The translations under genes were made by a program, and so were the position numbers. A DNA stretch of 64,000 nt from Phycisphaerae bacterium (GTDB taxonomy: Bacteria; Planctomycetota; Phycisphaerae; Tepidisphaerales; Tepidisphaeraceae): assembly GCA_026004655.1 (NCBI GenBank), contig BPJO01000003.1:186254-250253 (forward strand). Reading direction: 5' to 3'. Of this stretch, positions 1 to 8,446 are shown in pieces (positions within the stretch are counted from its first letter, which is position 1; every line of letters begins with the position of its first letter). The notes under the pieces were generated by a model. The model had not been told where the DNA came from. It did no database searches and saw only the letters and a list, made by a program, of their open reading frames with translations.

Positions 1-1
1 C

Positions 2-3000
2 GACGGTGCCGGGCGGTTGTCCAAGACGTACATGACCATCGACGCGGACGAAACCGCCTACAGCGAGATCAACTCCGTCAGCGACGACCGCGTCATCGAG
101 CAGAACAATGTGATCTACGATCTCGGCGGCCGTGTCGTCCACACGCTGTCGATGAAGCGCAAGAATGACTCTCCGTCGACGGGCGCGTTCCACTCGGAAA
201 ACTCATGGTCGCAGGCAATCATCAACTGGTACGACGCCGCCGATCGCATCATCGCTACCGCCAACTATGGTTCGGAGCTTCGCGGCGATTACCTCAACAG
301 CGGTGCCAGCGTCAGCCCGACACCCACCCGAAACATCTACAACCGCACGTCCGGCACGATGATCGATTCGGACAGCGATGGCATCCCGAATATCGCCGAA
401 GGCAGCGTGCCGATCACGCCGGTCTGGTCGACCAACGAGCAAGACCACGTCTACATCATCGCGAAGTTCTCGTATGATTCGGCCGGTCGTTTGTACCGCG
501 TCGCGGACAACAAGCGGCGCGTCAATGGGACGGATCAGGGCCGCATCAACGAAACCCAGTTCGATCTTGCCGGCCGCAAGACGAAGCTGATCGAAAACTA
601 CGTCGACGGGGTCGCCAACAGCAATGACTTCGATTTCGACCGCGTCACGGATTACACCTATCACACAACCGGGCCGATCGGTCAGCCCAAGGAAATCATC
701 GCTTACAACGTCCGCGGCAGCAGCTACGGGCTGGCCGTGGCACAGACGACCAAGTTCTTCTACGACAGCACGATCGACAAGTCGTGGGTCACCGACACGG
801 TCTATCCCGACAGCGACGACACCAGCACGGCCACCGGCGCGGACGGCGTGTACGACCGCATCGAAACCGACTTCGACCGCCTTGGTCGCAAGACCACCGA
901 GAAAGACCAGCGCGGCGTCGTGCACACCTACACGTATGACTCGGCCGGCCGATTCAGCACCGACTCCATCGGCACCGGCTCGCTGCCGACCGGTGTTGAG
1001 GGCACGGTCCGCACCATCGAGTACGGGTACGACGACCAAAGTCGCGCTAACCTCGTCAGCAGTAAGAACTCGGCTGGAACGATCATCAACCAGGTCAAGA
1101 CGACGTTTGATGGCTGGGGCAATGTGATCAAGTCCGAGCAGGACCACGCCGGCGCGGTCTCGGGCAGCACGCCTTCAGTGCAATACGCCTACGCCGACGG
1201 CGCGTCTGGCGGCGCAGCGAAGTACGTCCGCCTCGACACGATCACCTATCCGAACGGCCGCGTGATCAAGTACAACTACAACACCACCGGCAGCGACGAC
1301 GATGTACTCAGCCGAGTGGACACGATCCGCGACAACACCGCGTCGAAAGATCTGGTCGAATACAACTGGATCGGCGCTTACGACATGGCCGGGGAGGAGA
1401 AGCACCCGAGCATCTCGGGCGGGTTGACATTGACGTGGGGATTTGGCGGGAACCTGATGCTCGGTTGGGACCGGTTCGAGCGGATTCTCAAGCATCAGTG
1501 GCGCTCCAGTGGCGGGACGACCGTGGAGCTGGACCGCTTCGACTACAAGTACGACACCGCCGGCAACCGCGTGCTCACGGATCGCGAAGTGACCGTGAGC
1601 GGTGTGACAGTCGATGACAATCACTCCGAAAGCTTCGAGTACGACGGTCTGGACCGGCTGGTGGATTACCGTCGCGGGAAGCTCTCTGGTGGCATCGTGC
1701 CCAAGTCGCCGACCGACTCGACGAACCTGCTATACCGCCAGTATTGGGCGACGCTCGATGGCAGCGGGAATGTCACCAGCTCGAAGCTCGCCAGCCACGG
1801 AAACTGGATGGAGTGGACGGTCGACACCAACGGCGGCACGGCCGGCGGATCAACGACCCAGGTCCGCAACGTCAACAGCGTCAACGAGATAGACGACGAC
1901 AACGTCGACACGAACGCCAACAACGCGATCACGGGCAACAGCTGGATCGACCCGCTGTACGATAAGTCGGGGAACATGACGACCGCACCCAAGGGCCAGG
2001 GCAGCGAGACATCGGCGGTCTACTTCGTCTACGACGGCTGGGGCCGCGTGGCGGGCATCAGCAGCACGCAGGTGCCTGACACCGACTTCACCGACACCGG
2101 CGAAGTGCAGTACGAGTACGACGGGACCGGGCGGCGGATCCAGAAGATCTTCGCCGGCACGTCGGTCGCCGATGAGGACACGTACTACGCCGAAGGGTTC
2201 CAGGCGATCGAGACGCGTCGGAATGGTTCGAGCAACGCCTACGAGCAGCAGGTGTGGAACTTGCGGTACATCGACGCGCCGGTCGTTCGCTACCGCGACG
2301 CGAACGGACATACAACCAGCACAGCGACCGGCGACGGCACGCTGGAGGAGACGCTTTACGTGACGTATGACGGCAACTTCAACGTGACGGGCTTGGTGCA
2401 GGAAAACCAGACTTTTGTCGAGCGGTATGTGTATACGCCGTATGGGGATCGGAAGGTGCTGGACGCCAACTTCACCGACGACTCGGACAACCTGACGGAC
2501 TACGATTTCCAGTTGGGACATCAAGGGCTGCGGATCGATTCGGAAAGTGGGACGTATTACAACCGGGCGAGGCAGTTGCATTCTGGGTTGGGGAGTTTCA
2601 CGCGGCGCGATCCGCTTGGTTATGTGGATGGGATGAATCTTTACGGATTCGTGGAACAGAATCCCATTAGATTCACGGACCCATTCGGCACTATGAAGCA
2701 GTGCCTTGAGGAATCGCTATGTCAACCTCAAGGTCATAAGAAAAACGCCCGTGCCATTGCGTTTACCACACTGCCGGCGGGACAAGGCGCAGGGCCAGCC
2801 GGAAGGGACGCGGCAGTACAACTCCAAGAGAATACAAAACTAGTTGACGCTGTAAGTCAGGCAAGCTCGGTTGCGAAGAAGCCGACGCAGATTGGTACGA
2901 GCGCAGCGAGGGCGATTGGGCAGCAAGGCGGAAAGGCCGCAAACGACGCTCCCGATCGAACCAAGAGCATCGCCGAAGTAATGCAAAAACTTAATCAAGA

Positions 3001-3256
3001 GAAGGCGAAGGCATTCGGCGTTGAGCTCTGGGTCCAAGTGCAGTGGGAAGAGTGTGTGCCAGTTCGGTGTGCTTGCAGCCTTTTTTGGTTCAAGAACGTA
3101 TTGGCGTACAGAACCAAGACACAATGGTTCAAGGCTACTGCCACGGGGCAGGGCCGCGGGCAGAGTATGGGTGGTTTCGACGCCAGCGATACTTCTGGTA
3201 TGTCACGTGCTTTACCAGATGCGATAAAGGAATCCGTCGATCGCGCGATGCAATAG
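2..3256 (+). CDS. Rhs/YD-repeat protein, 5' end outside window
   Basis: Large secreted or surface polymorphic-toxin-type protein. The frame is open from base 2 and already reads DGAGRLSKTY, a YD repeat, so the TTG at 17 is internal and the gene starts left of the window. YD motifs recur (YDSAGRLY, FDLAGRKT, FDRLGRKT, YDGLDRLV, YDGTGRRI). A short acidic DSDSDGIPN stretch near base 370 resembles calcium-binding linkers. The Rhs core ends with RYVYTPYGD (about 2420) and a DPLGYVDGMNLYGF block (about 2610-2650), which marks the usual core/variable-tip boundary. The last ~170 residues after FTDPFG are a variable C-terminus with a cysteine-rich patch (CVPVRCAC) that I cannot assign to a toxin family. 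The core is clearly more GC-rich than the rest of the window (38 of the first 60 bases), and the tip is less so, as is usual when tips are exchanged. Confidence 0.9.
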   Translation, partial: DGAGRLSKTYMTIDADETAYSEINSVSDDRVIEQNNVIYDLGGRVVHTLSMKRKNDSPSTGAFHSENSWSQAIINWYDAADRIIATANYGSELRGDYLNSGASVSPTPTRNIYNRTSGTMIDSDSDGIPNIAEGSVPITPVWSTNEQDHVYIIAKFSYDSAGRLYRVADNKRRVNGTDQGRINETQFDLAGRKTKLIENYVDGVANSNDFDFDRVTDYTYHTTGPIGQPKEIIAYNVRGSSYGLAVAQTTKFFYDSTIDKSWVTDTVYPDSDDTSTATGADGVYDRIETDFDRLGRKTTEKDQRGVVHTYTYDSAGRFSTDSIGTGSLPTGVEGTVRTIEYGYDDQSRANLVSSKNSAGTIINQVKTTFDGWGNVIKSEQDHAGAVSGSTPSVQYAYADGASGGAAKYVRLDTITYPNGRVIKYNYNTTGSDDDVLSRVDTIRDNTASKDLVEYNWIGAYDMAGEEKHPSISGGLTLTWGFGGNLMLGWDRFERILKHQWRSSGGTTVELDRFDYKYDTAGNRVLTDREVTVSGVTVDDNHSESFEYDGLDRLVDYRRGKLSGGIVPKSPTDSTNLLYRQYWATLDGSGNVTSSKLASHGNWMEWTVDTNGGTAGGSTTQVRNVNSVNEIDDDNVDTNANNAITGNSWIDPLYDKSGNMTTAPKGQGSETSAVYFVYDGWGRVAGISSTQVPDTDFTDTGEVQYEYDGTGRRIQKIFAGTSVADEDTYYAEGFQAIETRRNGSSNAYEQQVWNLRYIDAPVVRYRDANGHTTSTATGDGTLEETLYVTYDGNFNVTGLVQENQTFVERYVYTPYGDRKVLDANFTDDSDNLTDYDFQLGHQGLRIDSESGTYYNRARQLHSGLGSFTRRDPLGYVDGMNLYGFVEQNPIRFTDPFGTMKQCLEESLCQPQGHKKNARAIAFTTLPAGQGAGPAGRDAAVQLQENTKLVDAVSQASSVAKKPTQIGTSAARAIGQQGGKAANDAPDRTKSIAEVMQKLNQEKAKAFGVELWVQVQWEECVPVRCACSLFWFKNVLAYRTKTQWFKATATGQGRGQSMGGFDASDTSGMSRALPDAIKESVDRAMQ

Positions 3257-3480
3257 TGGGAAGCCTGTGTGGGTTGTAACGCGAACCCAAGAGCATTGCG
3301 GGGGCTTGATTTCAAATGGCACCCATTTGTAGCGGCGAACCGTCTGCAACGGGCGTGCATCTATCAGGCTGTTGGAACCGCCGGTTCGAGGAGACCGAAC
3401 CCGTTGTCATTCCCGGGAAAGTTTTTCCGCGAGTGTTTCGCTATGGTCTTCCAGAAATCTGTGAGCACGAAGGACGCAGC

Positions 3481-4011
3481 ATGCCGACTACGCGATTCAA
3501 GAGGCTTTGTTTTCAGTTTGCGTTGTGCGGAGTAGCGGCGACTGTTGTGGCCGTGGCAATCATCGGTTACCGATTCAACGCCGCGAAGAGAACGCAAATC
3601 GAACTCGTCCCGCAGGTTGTGTATCCAACAAATGATTCGGCACCATTTGTAGCTGTGCGTGCATCCATCGTCGCTGCACTTGAAAGCCTTTCGTGGCCTG
3701 GCTCCCGGCCGGCGCTAGCAGCCGCTACCATAGAGCTAGTGGGTGATCGCGCAGTTGTTGTTGTTCACTCCGTTGGCTACACGCCAGTGTTCGATGGGGT
3801 GGAAGTGAAGGATCGCCATGGAACTACGCTGGTGTCCTGGCAGGCTCCGAAATCATTGGCAGAAGCGATGGCGAAGGACGAACAGGAAATGCTATTGCAC
3901 CGCGTATCATTTGAGGTCGATCCAGAAGTCTACTGGCGAGTTAAGGAGTCGAAGGGAAGTGTTGTTTACAAGGGTGCATCAACTGTCGAACTTCTCGCAC
4001 TGGAAAATTAG
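3481..4011 (+). CDS. Small membrane-anchored protein downstream of Rhs
   Basis: Predicted 176-residue protein of unknown function. The frame is open from 3316, but I place the start at the ATG at 3481. This gives a basic N-terminus (MPTTRFKR) followed by one hydrophobic segment (about residues 9-28, FQFALCGVAATVVAVAIIGY) and a soluble domain outside the membrane. The ATG has only a weak AAGGA-like ribosome site upstream. It lies 224 bases after the Rhs stop on the same strand. In Rhs systems the next gene often encodes the immunity protein for the tip, so that is the working guess, but nothing in the sequence proves it. No family recognised. Confidence 0.6.
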   Translation: MPTTRFKRLCFQFALCGVAATVVAVAIIGYRFNAAKRTQIELVPQVVYPTNDSAPFVAVRASIVAALESLSWPGSRPALAAATIELVGDRAVVVVHSVGYTPVFDGVEVKDRHGTTLVSWQAPKSLAEAMAKDEQEMLLHRVSFEVDPEVYWRVKESKGSVVYKGASTVELLALEN

Positions 4012-4244
4012 GCGGCCTCACGCCGAGAGCTAAAGAATTCATCCAATAGACAGCACTGGTGCGTGTTATCGCGAGTTGCAGTACAGCTAAAGCGACCTGG
4101 CTGGTCGCCGCGTGGCAAGCTGTGCCTTTGTGATCTTCAAGGCAGCCTCCTTTCGGTTACAAGAGCGGAGCAGTCCGCCGAGTGGTTCGTCGCAGACAAC
4201 TGGCCCGTCCGCCTACACTTGCTCCTAGCTGATTCTGTCCTTCG

Positions 4245-4460
4245 TCACTTAGTCCGGAGAGGCAATCGGTGGGGATCGAAGAGCCATAGCAGACCAACCG
4301 GCGTTTTTATTGAGATATCGCGAATTTTGGCGACCCAAAGTTCTACTGGCGTCCCGCTGGCTCCACTCAGCGGGACGAAGTTTTCGTCCCGCAGCAAATT
4401 AAATGGTTTTCTTGGGGCAAACTCAAGATTTCCAGAGTTCAAACGCACGGTTTCGAGCAT
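4245..4460 (-). CDS. Hypothetical 71-residue ORF (doubtful)
   Basis: Minus-strand ORF beginning MLETVRLNSG and ending LPLRTK. The composition looks protein-like (mixed charged and hydrophobic residues, IRDISIKTPVGLLWLFD), unlike the overlapping plus-strand frame, which is rich in Arg and Ser. The ATG follows the stop of the 58-residue ORF by five bases, as in a two-gene unit. It has no recognisable family, no clear ribosome site, and it contains an inverted repeat (GTCCCGCT/AGCGGGAC, plus-strand 4351-4376). It may be a remnant of a larger gene. Apart from this ORF I see nothing convincing between 4012 and 4465. Confidence 0.3.
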   Translation of the reverse strand: MLETVRLNSGNLEFAPRKPFNLLRDENFVPLSGASGTPVELWVAKIRDISIKTPVGLLWLFDPHRLPLRTK

Positions 4461-4465
4461 GATGC

Positions 4466-4642
4466 TCAAAATCGTGCGTTTTGCGTTGTAGTCAGCTGCA
4501 ACCCAATTCTCCGCAAGGTTTTTGAAAGCTCAACCGCCTTGATCGCCAGGTCGCGATACGACGGAAACAGACTCATCATCTCAACAGCCACAGGACGAAT
4601 CTGTATCTTCGCAAACAGTGATCCGGGGATGTATACTTTCAT
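4466..4642 (-). CDS. Hypothetical 58-residue ORF (doubtful)
   Basis: Minus-strand ORF starting MKVYIPGSLF and ending TTTQNARF, stop TGA at 4466-4468. Residues 11-50 look like a plausible small alpha/beta protein (KIQIRPVAVEMM, then an amphipathic stretch YRDLAIKAVELSKTLRR). Its ATG lies only 15 bases from the divergent ATG of the antiporter, leaving no room for a separate promoter, and there is no clear ribosome site. It could be real, or the 3' remnant of a lost gene. The frame relation to the next ORF (4245-4460) needs a one-base gain, the opposite of the insertion errors seen elsewhere, so the two are not joined here. Confidence 0.3.
   Translation of the reverse strand: MKVYIPGSLFAKIQIRPVAVEMMSLFPSYRDLAIKAVELSKTLRRIGLQLTTTQNARF
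4608..4637 (+). promoter_or_regulatory. Putative sigma-70 promoter for the antiporter gene
   Basis: TTCGCA at 4608-4613 and TATACT at 4632-4637 are separated by 18 bases. Transcription would start about 14 bases before the ATG at 4658, giving a very short leader. The -10 is good and the -35 is only fair. Confidence 0.4.
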
Positions 4643-4657
4643 CGATTTTTTATTCTT

Positions 4658-5632
4658 ATGGCAGTTGCTTTCGTAACGTTTGTTATCGGCCTGGTGCTTC
4701 TCGTCTGGAGCGCCGACCGTTTTGTAGAAGGTTCAGCTTCCGCGGCACGTTATTTCGGTATACCGACGCTCTTGATAGGGATGGTGATTGTAGGATTCGG
4801 TACCTCAGCACCGGAGATGTTGGTTTCGGCACTGGCTGCTTCGCAGGGTAGCCCGGGTATCGCTTTGGGGAACGCTTACGGCTCGAACATCACAAACATC
4901 GGATTGATCCTTGGTCTGACGGCACTGGTCAGTCCCATCACGGTGCGTTCGCAGGTATTGCGTAAGGAGTTGCCCATCCTCACCGCGGTAACTGCGTTGG
5001 CGGCATGGCAACTCTGGGACGGTGAAATCACTCGAATCGATGCCGTCATCCTTTTAATGGTGTTCGGAGGGTTAATGGTCTGGGCTATCCGGGAGGGGCT
5101 CGGGAAAACCGAAGATGTCCTGGGAAGCGAAATCGAGCAAGAACTTACTATTCGTGCCATACCAATCCGTCGTTCAATTTTGTGGTTGATCGTTGGGCTG
5201 TTGGTACTCATTGCCAGCTCTCGCATGCTGGTCTGGGGCGCGGCAGAAATTGCTCGTGGTTTAGGTGTCAGTGATCTGATCATCGGTCTGACCATCGTCG
5301 CGGTTGGCACATCGCTGCCGGAACTGGTCTCATCCATCATTGCAGCCAGGAAGGGTGAACATGATATTGCTCTTGGTAATGTTCTGGGATCAAATCTGTT
5401 TAACACGCTGGCTGTGGTAGGCCTAGCTGGAGCAATTCGTCCGCTGTCGGTGGGACCTGAAGTATTCAATCGGGACATACTGGTGATGGCTGCACTGACT
5501 TTGTCGTTGTTCGCCATCGGGTATGGTTTTTGGTTACCAAGACGTATCAATCGTATCGAAGGTGCGTTGCTACTGGCTTGTTATGTTGGCTATACGGTCT
5601 ACCTGATCATCAGCGTTTACGCGGGGTCTTAG
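4658..5632 (+). CDS. Na+/Ca2+ antiporter, CaCA family (YrbG type)
   Basis: Inner-membrane cation/calcium exchanger of 324 residues. It has the two inverted alpha repeats that define the family: GTSAPE at 48-53 with GNAYGSNITN at 71-80, and GTSLPE at 217-222 with GNVLGSNLFN at 240-249. Both acidic residues that bind the ion (Glu in each GTSxPE) are present. About ten hydrophobic segments are spread over the chain, with a hydrophilic loop near 150-170. The start fits the family, whose members open with a first helix followed by SADRFV. It lacks a good Shine-Dalgarno sequence. It stands alone; the neighbours say nothing about its role. Specificity between Na+, K+ and H+ as counter-ion cannot be read from the sequence. 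Confidence 0.92.
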   Translation: MAVAFVTFVIGLVLLVWSADRFVEGSASAARYFGIPTLLIGMVIVGFGTSAPEMLVSALAASQGSPGIALGNAYGSNITNIGLILGLTALVSPITVRSQVLRKELPILTAVTALAAWQLWDGEITRIDAVILLMVFGGLMVWAIREGLGKTEDVLGSEIEQELTIRAIPIRRSILWLIVGLLVLIASSRMLVWGAAEIARGLGVSDLIIGLTIVAVGTSLPELVSSIIAARKGEHDIALGNVLGSNLFNTLAVVGLAGAIRPLSVGPEVFNRDILVMAALTLSLFAIGYGFWLPRRINRIEGALLLACYVGYTVYLIISVYAGS

Positions 5633-6012
5633 TCGATTGGGATTTCTTTCTGGGGAAAATGGACGACATCTGGTGTCGAAACGAGATCTAGTTATGACGG
5701 GTTTAATGTTGGGGTATTGGTTTCACTGAGAAACCTGGCGGTGTCGGGAACTCCAATTCGACGGAGCTATCCGCCCCACCCAACGTCCGATAATATAGGT
5801 TATGTTAACTTGGACGGGGAAGGGCGGAATAACCGTTTTTGATCTCGAGTTTGGATTCGAATTGAATAGATTTCAGTCTATCTCCAGGCCTTGTCTTATA
5901 TTCACTGGGATGAATTAGACGGCCGAGTTCGATTCCGCTGCGGGAAATCGTTTACGATTCAAGAAGTTGATCTGATGAATAATCGAACCCTTTTTTGGGG
6001 GGATGATGACAG
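5633..6012. other. Intergenic stretch without recognisable gene
   Basis: 380 bases between the antiporter stop and the 3' end of tRNA-Val. No ORF with protein-like composition, no tRNA, and no strong hairpin with a T-tract was seen. It is somewhat AT-richer than its surroundings. A CCCTTTTTTGGGG stretch just beyond the tRNA 3' end (about 5988-6001) could form a weak stem but has no U-tract. Confidence 0.5.
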
Positions 6013-6085
6013 TGGGCGATGAGGGATTCGAACCCCCGACTCCCTCGGTGTAAACGAGGTACTCTAGCCGCTGAGTTAATCGCCC
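6013..6085 (-). tRNA. tRNA-Val (anticodon TAC)
   Basis: Complete cloverleaf on the minus strand. The acceptor stem is GGGCGAT/ATCGCCC, the anticodon stem-loop CCTCG-TTTACAC-CGAGG with anticodon TAC, and the T-arm GGGGG-TTCGAAT-CCCTC. The discriminator base is A, and CCA is not encoded (the next bases read CTG). A TATATT -10-like element lies about 15 bases upstream of the 5' end (plus-strand 6100-6105). Confidence 0.97.
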
Positions 6086-6121
6086 TTGATTTTTTGGTGA
6101 ATATACCAGATGACACGGGAT

Positions 6122-6922
6122 ATGAAAGTCGCGAGGTTTATTTCCCAGAATCGTATCTTGACCGGCGTCCTCGACGATTCACACCACGCCCGGCGGATCG
6201 AGGGTGATTTGTTCAACGGGTATGTCGTGACGGATGAACGGGTTCCTGTTGATCGACTGCTTGCGCCGATTGTCCCGACGGATATTTTGTGCATCGGGCT
6301 GAATTATCGTCGTCATGCGGAAGAAACCGGCTCGGTCGTTCCACCGACGCCATTGCTGTTTATTAAATCCTCCAACACGCTTCATCATCCGGGCGAGCCG
6401 ATCGTTCTACCGAAAAACAGTTCGATGGTCGATTATGAAGCCGAGCTATGCGTGGTCATCGGTAAAGCCGCCAGACATGTTAAGGAATCCGAGGCATTGA
6501 ACTATGTCTTGGGCTATACCTGCGCCAACGACGTCTCAGCCCGTGATTGGCAGCGGGACAAGTCTTTGGGCGGAGGGCAATTTGCCCGTGGGAAGTCGTT
6601 CGATACTTTTTGCCCCCTCGGCCCCTACATAATTACTGCCGATGAGATCCCGGACCCGAATTCCCTCCGTATCCGTTGCGAACTCAATGGTAAAACCGTC
6701 CAAGATTCGACCACGGCGGACATGATCTATTCCGTGAGTACCTTGATCGCGTCATTGTCCAGCACAATGACCTTACGTCCCGGAGCTGTCATTCTGACAG
6801 GCACTCCGGAAGGGGTGGGCATGGGTCGAACCCCCCCGCTTTGGTTAAGTGACGGAGACCGAGTCGTTGTTGAAATTGAAAAAATCGGTCGACTCGAAAA
6901 CCCCGTGATTGCGGAAAAATAA
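6122..6922 (+). CDS. Fumarylacetoacetate hydrolase (FAH) family protein
   Basis: Cytosolic Mg2+-dependent enzyme of the FAH fold (266 residues from MKVARF). Members hydrolyse, decarboxylate or isomerise C-C bonds of keto acids in aromatic or sugar catabolism, or decarboxylate oxaloacetate. Visible family blocks: GLNYRRHAEE (59-68), VDYEAELCVV (103-112) with the two metal-binding glutamates, CANDVSARDWQ (134-144) with the third acidic ligand, and TGTPEGVGMG near the C-terminus. An in-frame ATG at 6110 lies only 24 bases from the tRNA; MKxxRF is the common family start, so 6122 is preferred. The gene converges on the carboxypeptidase, 12 bases apart. The substrate cannot be told from the sequence. 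Confidence 0.88.
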   Translation: MKVARFISQNRILTGVLDDSHHARRIEGDLFNGYVVTDERVPVDRLLAPIVPTDILCIGLNYRRHAEETGSVVPPTPLLFIKSSNTLHHPGEPIVLPKNSSMVDYEAELCVVIGKAARHVKESEALNYVLGYTCANDVSARDWQRDKSLGGGQFARGKSFDTFCPLGPYIITADEIPDPNSLRIRCELNGKTVQDSTTADMIYSVSTLIASLSSTMTLRPGAVILTGTPEGVGMGRTPPLWLSDGDRVVVEIEKIGRLENPVIAEK

Positions 6923-6934
6923 TCTGAGCGGTTG

Positions 6935-8446
6935 TCACACCCCGTAGTATTCTTGGGCTTTGTTCTCGAGATAGTTCAACAGGTCGTCCGGAGACAGTTC
7001 TTTTCCGGTCACACGTCGGACCAATTGCCGACCTGTGAACCGACGCCCATGAACATGAATATTCACGCCGAGCCACTCCAGGAGTGGTTTGAACTGTCCC
7101 TGACAGATCTGACGATCCAGGTCCGGAATCGCCTGTTTAGCTGCGTTGAAAAATTGAGCGGCGTACATATTTCCGAGTGAATACGTAGGAAAATATCCCA
7201 TCAATCCTGCACTCCAGTGAACGTCCTGCAGACAACCTTGCGTGTCATCAGGTACGGTCAAACCGAGATACGCTTTGAATCGTTCGTTCCACGCAATCGG
7301 AAGGTCCTGAACCGACAGGTCACCATTGATCAACTGTTGTTCGAGTTCGAATCGAAGAAGAATGTGAAGATTGTAAGTTGCTTCATCGGCTTCGGTACGA
7401 ATAAAGCTGGGCCGGACCTGATTGATGGAAAACAACCAGTCGTCAAAGGAAGTATCTTTTAGTTGTGGAGCAAACATCGTTTGTATTTTTGGGTAGAAAA
7501 AACTCCAGAAGGCACGCGATCGACCGATGAAGTTTTCCCATAATCGGGATTGTGACTCATGAATACCAAGCCCTGCCGGCTCGGCCAGAGCGGTTCCGAA
7601 ATGGGTGTGTTTGGGTAGTTGTTGTTCATATAGCGCATGACCGGTTTCATGCAGTGTTCCGAAAAACGCGTCATTAAAAAAATGTTCGTCGTACCGCGTG
7701 GTGATGCGTGTATCGCCGGGTGCGATTCCGGTACAGAAAGGATGGACGGACACGTCGATGCGCCCGGCCTGCTGGTCAAACCCGATGAGACCGGCAACGT
7801 CCCTGGTCAGTTGCTCCTGGAGATTGGAGGGATAATGTTGGTGAAGAAGATGGATCGGTGCCTGTCTATCGCACCCCGCGATCCTTTGAATCAGCGCGAC
7901 CAGTCGCGGTTTCAGTTCAGAAAAGATCTGATTCAGGGAGGCAACCGTTTCGCCCGGTTCATATCCTTCCAAAAGCGCGTCATAAAGGGTTCCGGTGGAT
8001 GTTCGAAGACAGGAAGCTTCCTGACGCTTGAGATCCAGGACTTTTCCTAACCACGGAGCGAAAGTGGCAAAATGATTATTTTTACGGGCTTCAACCCAGG
8101 CTGACTGGGCCAGTGATGTGGTATGGGCTATTTGGGCGATCAAGGATGACGGTAGACGAACCGCACGGTCGTAATCTCTTCGAAACTCTCGGATCACAAT
8201 CCGTGAATCCGATGCGGGGTCTTCTGTACTCAGTTCTGCCTCGGCAGCGGCCAGGACTTCTCCCAACCGTGGCGAAGTCAAACGTTCATGCACCATTCTC
8301 GCCAGCAAAGCACTTTGTTTTGCACGGAACTCGATCCCCGCGGGTTTGAGCATGACCTGCTCGTCCCAATTAACCAGACTATCCACTGATCCGAGGGTCG
8401 CAATTTCCTGTAGTGTTTCGAGCAGTGTTGAAAAGGAATTGGTCAT
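6935..8446 (-). CDS. Carboxypeptidase Taq, peptidase family M32
   Basis: Zinc metallo-carboxypeptidase of 503 residues, the usual M32 length. The family markers are DVSVHPFCTG (231-240), the zinc motif HETGH (266-270) and GIHESQSRLWEN (294-305), whose glutamate is the third zinc ligand. No signal peptide, so cytosolic; it trims C-terminal residues of peptides. Its ATG overlaps the stop of the esterase gene in an ATGA arrangement, so the two are probably translated in tandem from one mRNA. The long N-terminal helical lid typical of the family is intact. Confidence 0.95.
   Translation of the reverse strand: MTNSFSTLLETLQEIATLGSVDSLVNWDEQVMLKPAGIEFRAKQSALLARMVHERLTSPRLGEVLAAAEAELSTEDPASDSRIVIREFRRDYDRAVRLPSSLIAQIAHTTSLAQSAWVEARKNNHFATFAPWLGKVLDLKRQEASCLRTSTGTLYDALLEGYEPGETVASLNQIFSELKPRLVALIQRIAGCDRQAPIHLLHQHYPSNLQEQLTRDVAGLIGFDQQAGRIDVSVHPFCTGIAPGDTRITTRYDEHFFNDAFFGTLHETGHALYEQQLPKHTHFGTALAEPAGLGIHESQSRLWENFIGRSRAFWSFFYPKIQTMFAPQLKDTSFDDWLFSINQVRPSFIRTEADEATYNLHILLRFELEQQLINGDLSVQDLPIAWNERFKAYLGLTVPDDTQGCLQDVHWSAGLMGYFPTYSLGNMYAAQFFNAAKQAIPDLDRQICQGQFKPLLEWLGVNIHVHGRRFTGRQLVRRVTGKELSPDDLLNYLENKAQEYYGV

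Noticed and set aside
203-1147. Long minus-strand ORF (314 residues) inside the Rhs gene
   Set aside because: It is rich in Val, Asp and Arg in a repetitive way and mirrors the YD repeats of the sense gene. GC-rich third positions keep the opposite frame open. The ORF at 1850-2581 is rejected for the same reason.
4351-4376. Inverted repeat GTCCCGCT/AGCGGGAC, with a third copy of GTCCCGC at 4386
   Set aside because: Single local occurrence without T run, flanking direct repeats or matching copies elsewhere in the window, so not an insertion-sequence end or terminator.
4063-4491. Plus-strand ORF of 142 residues after the Rhs region
   Set aside because: Ser/Arg-rich, without any signal, domain or ribosome site; the minus strand of the same stretch looks more protein-like.
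6019-6207. Plus-strand ORF reading MRDSNPRLPRCKRG across the tRNA
   Set aside because: This is the known artefact of translating the opposite strand of a tRNA gene; the cloverleaf is complete.
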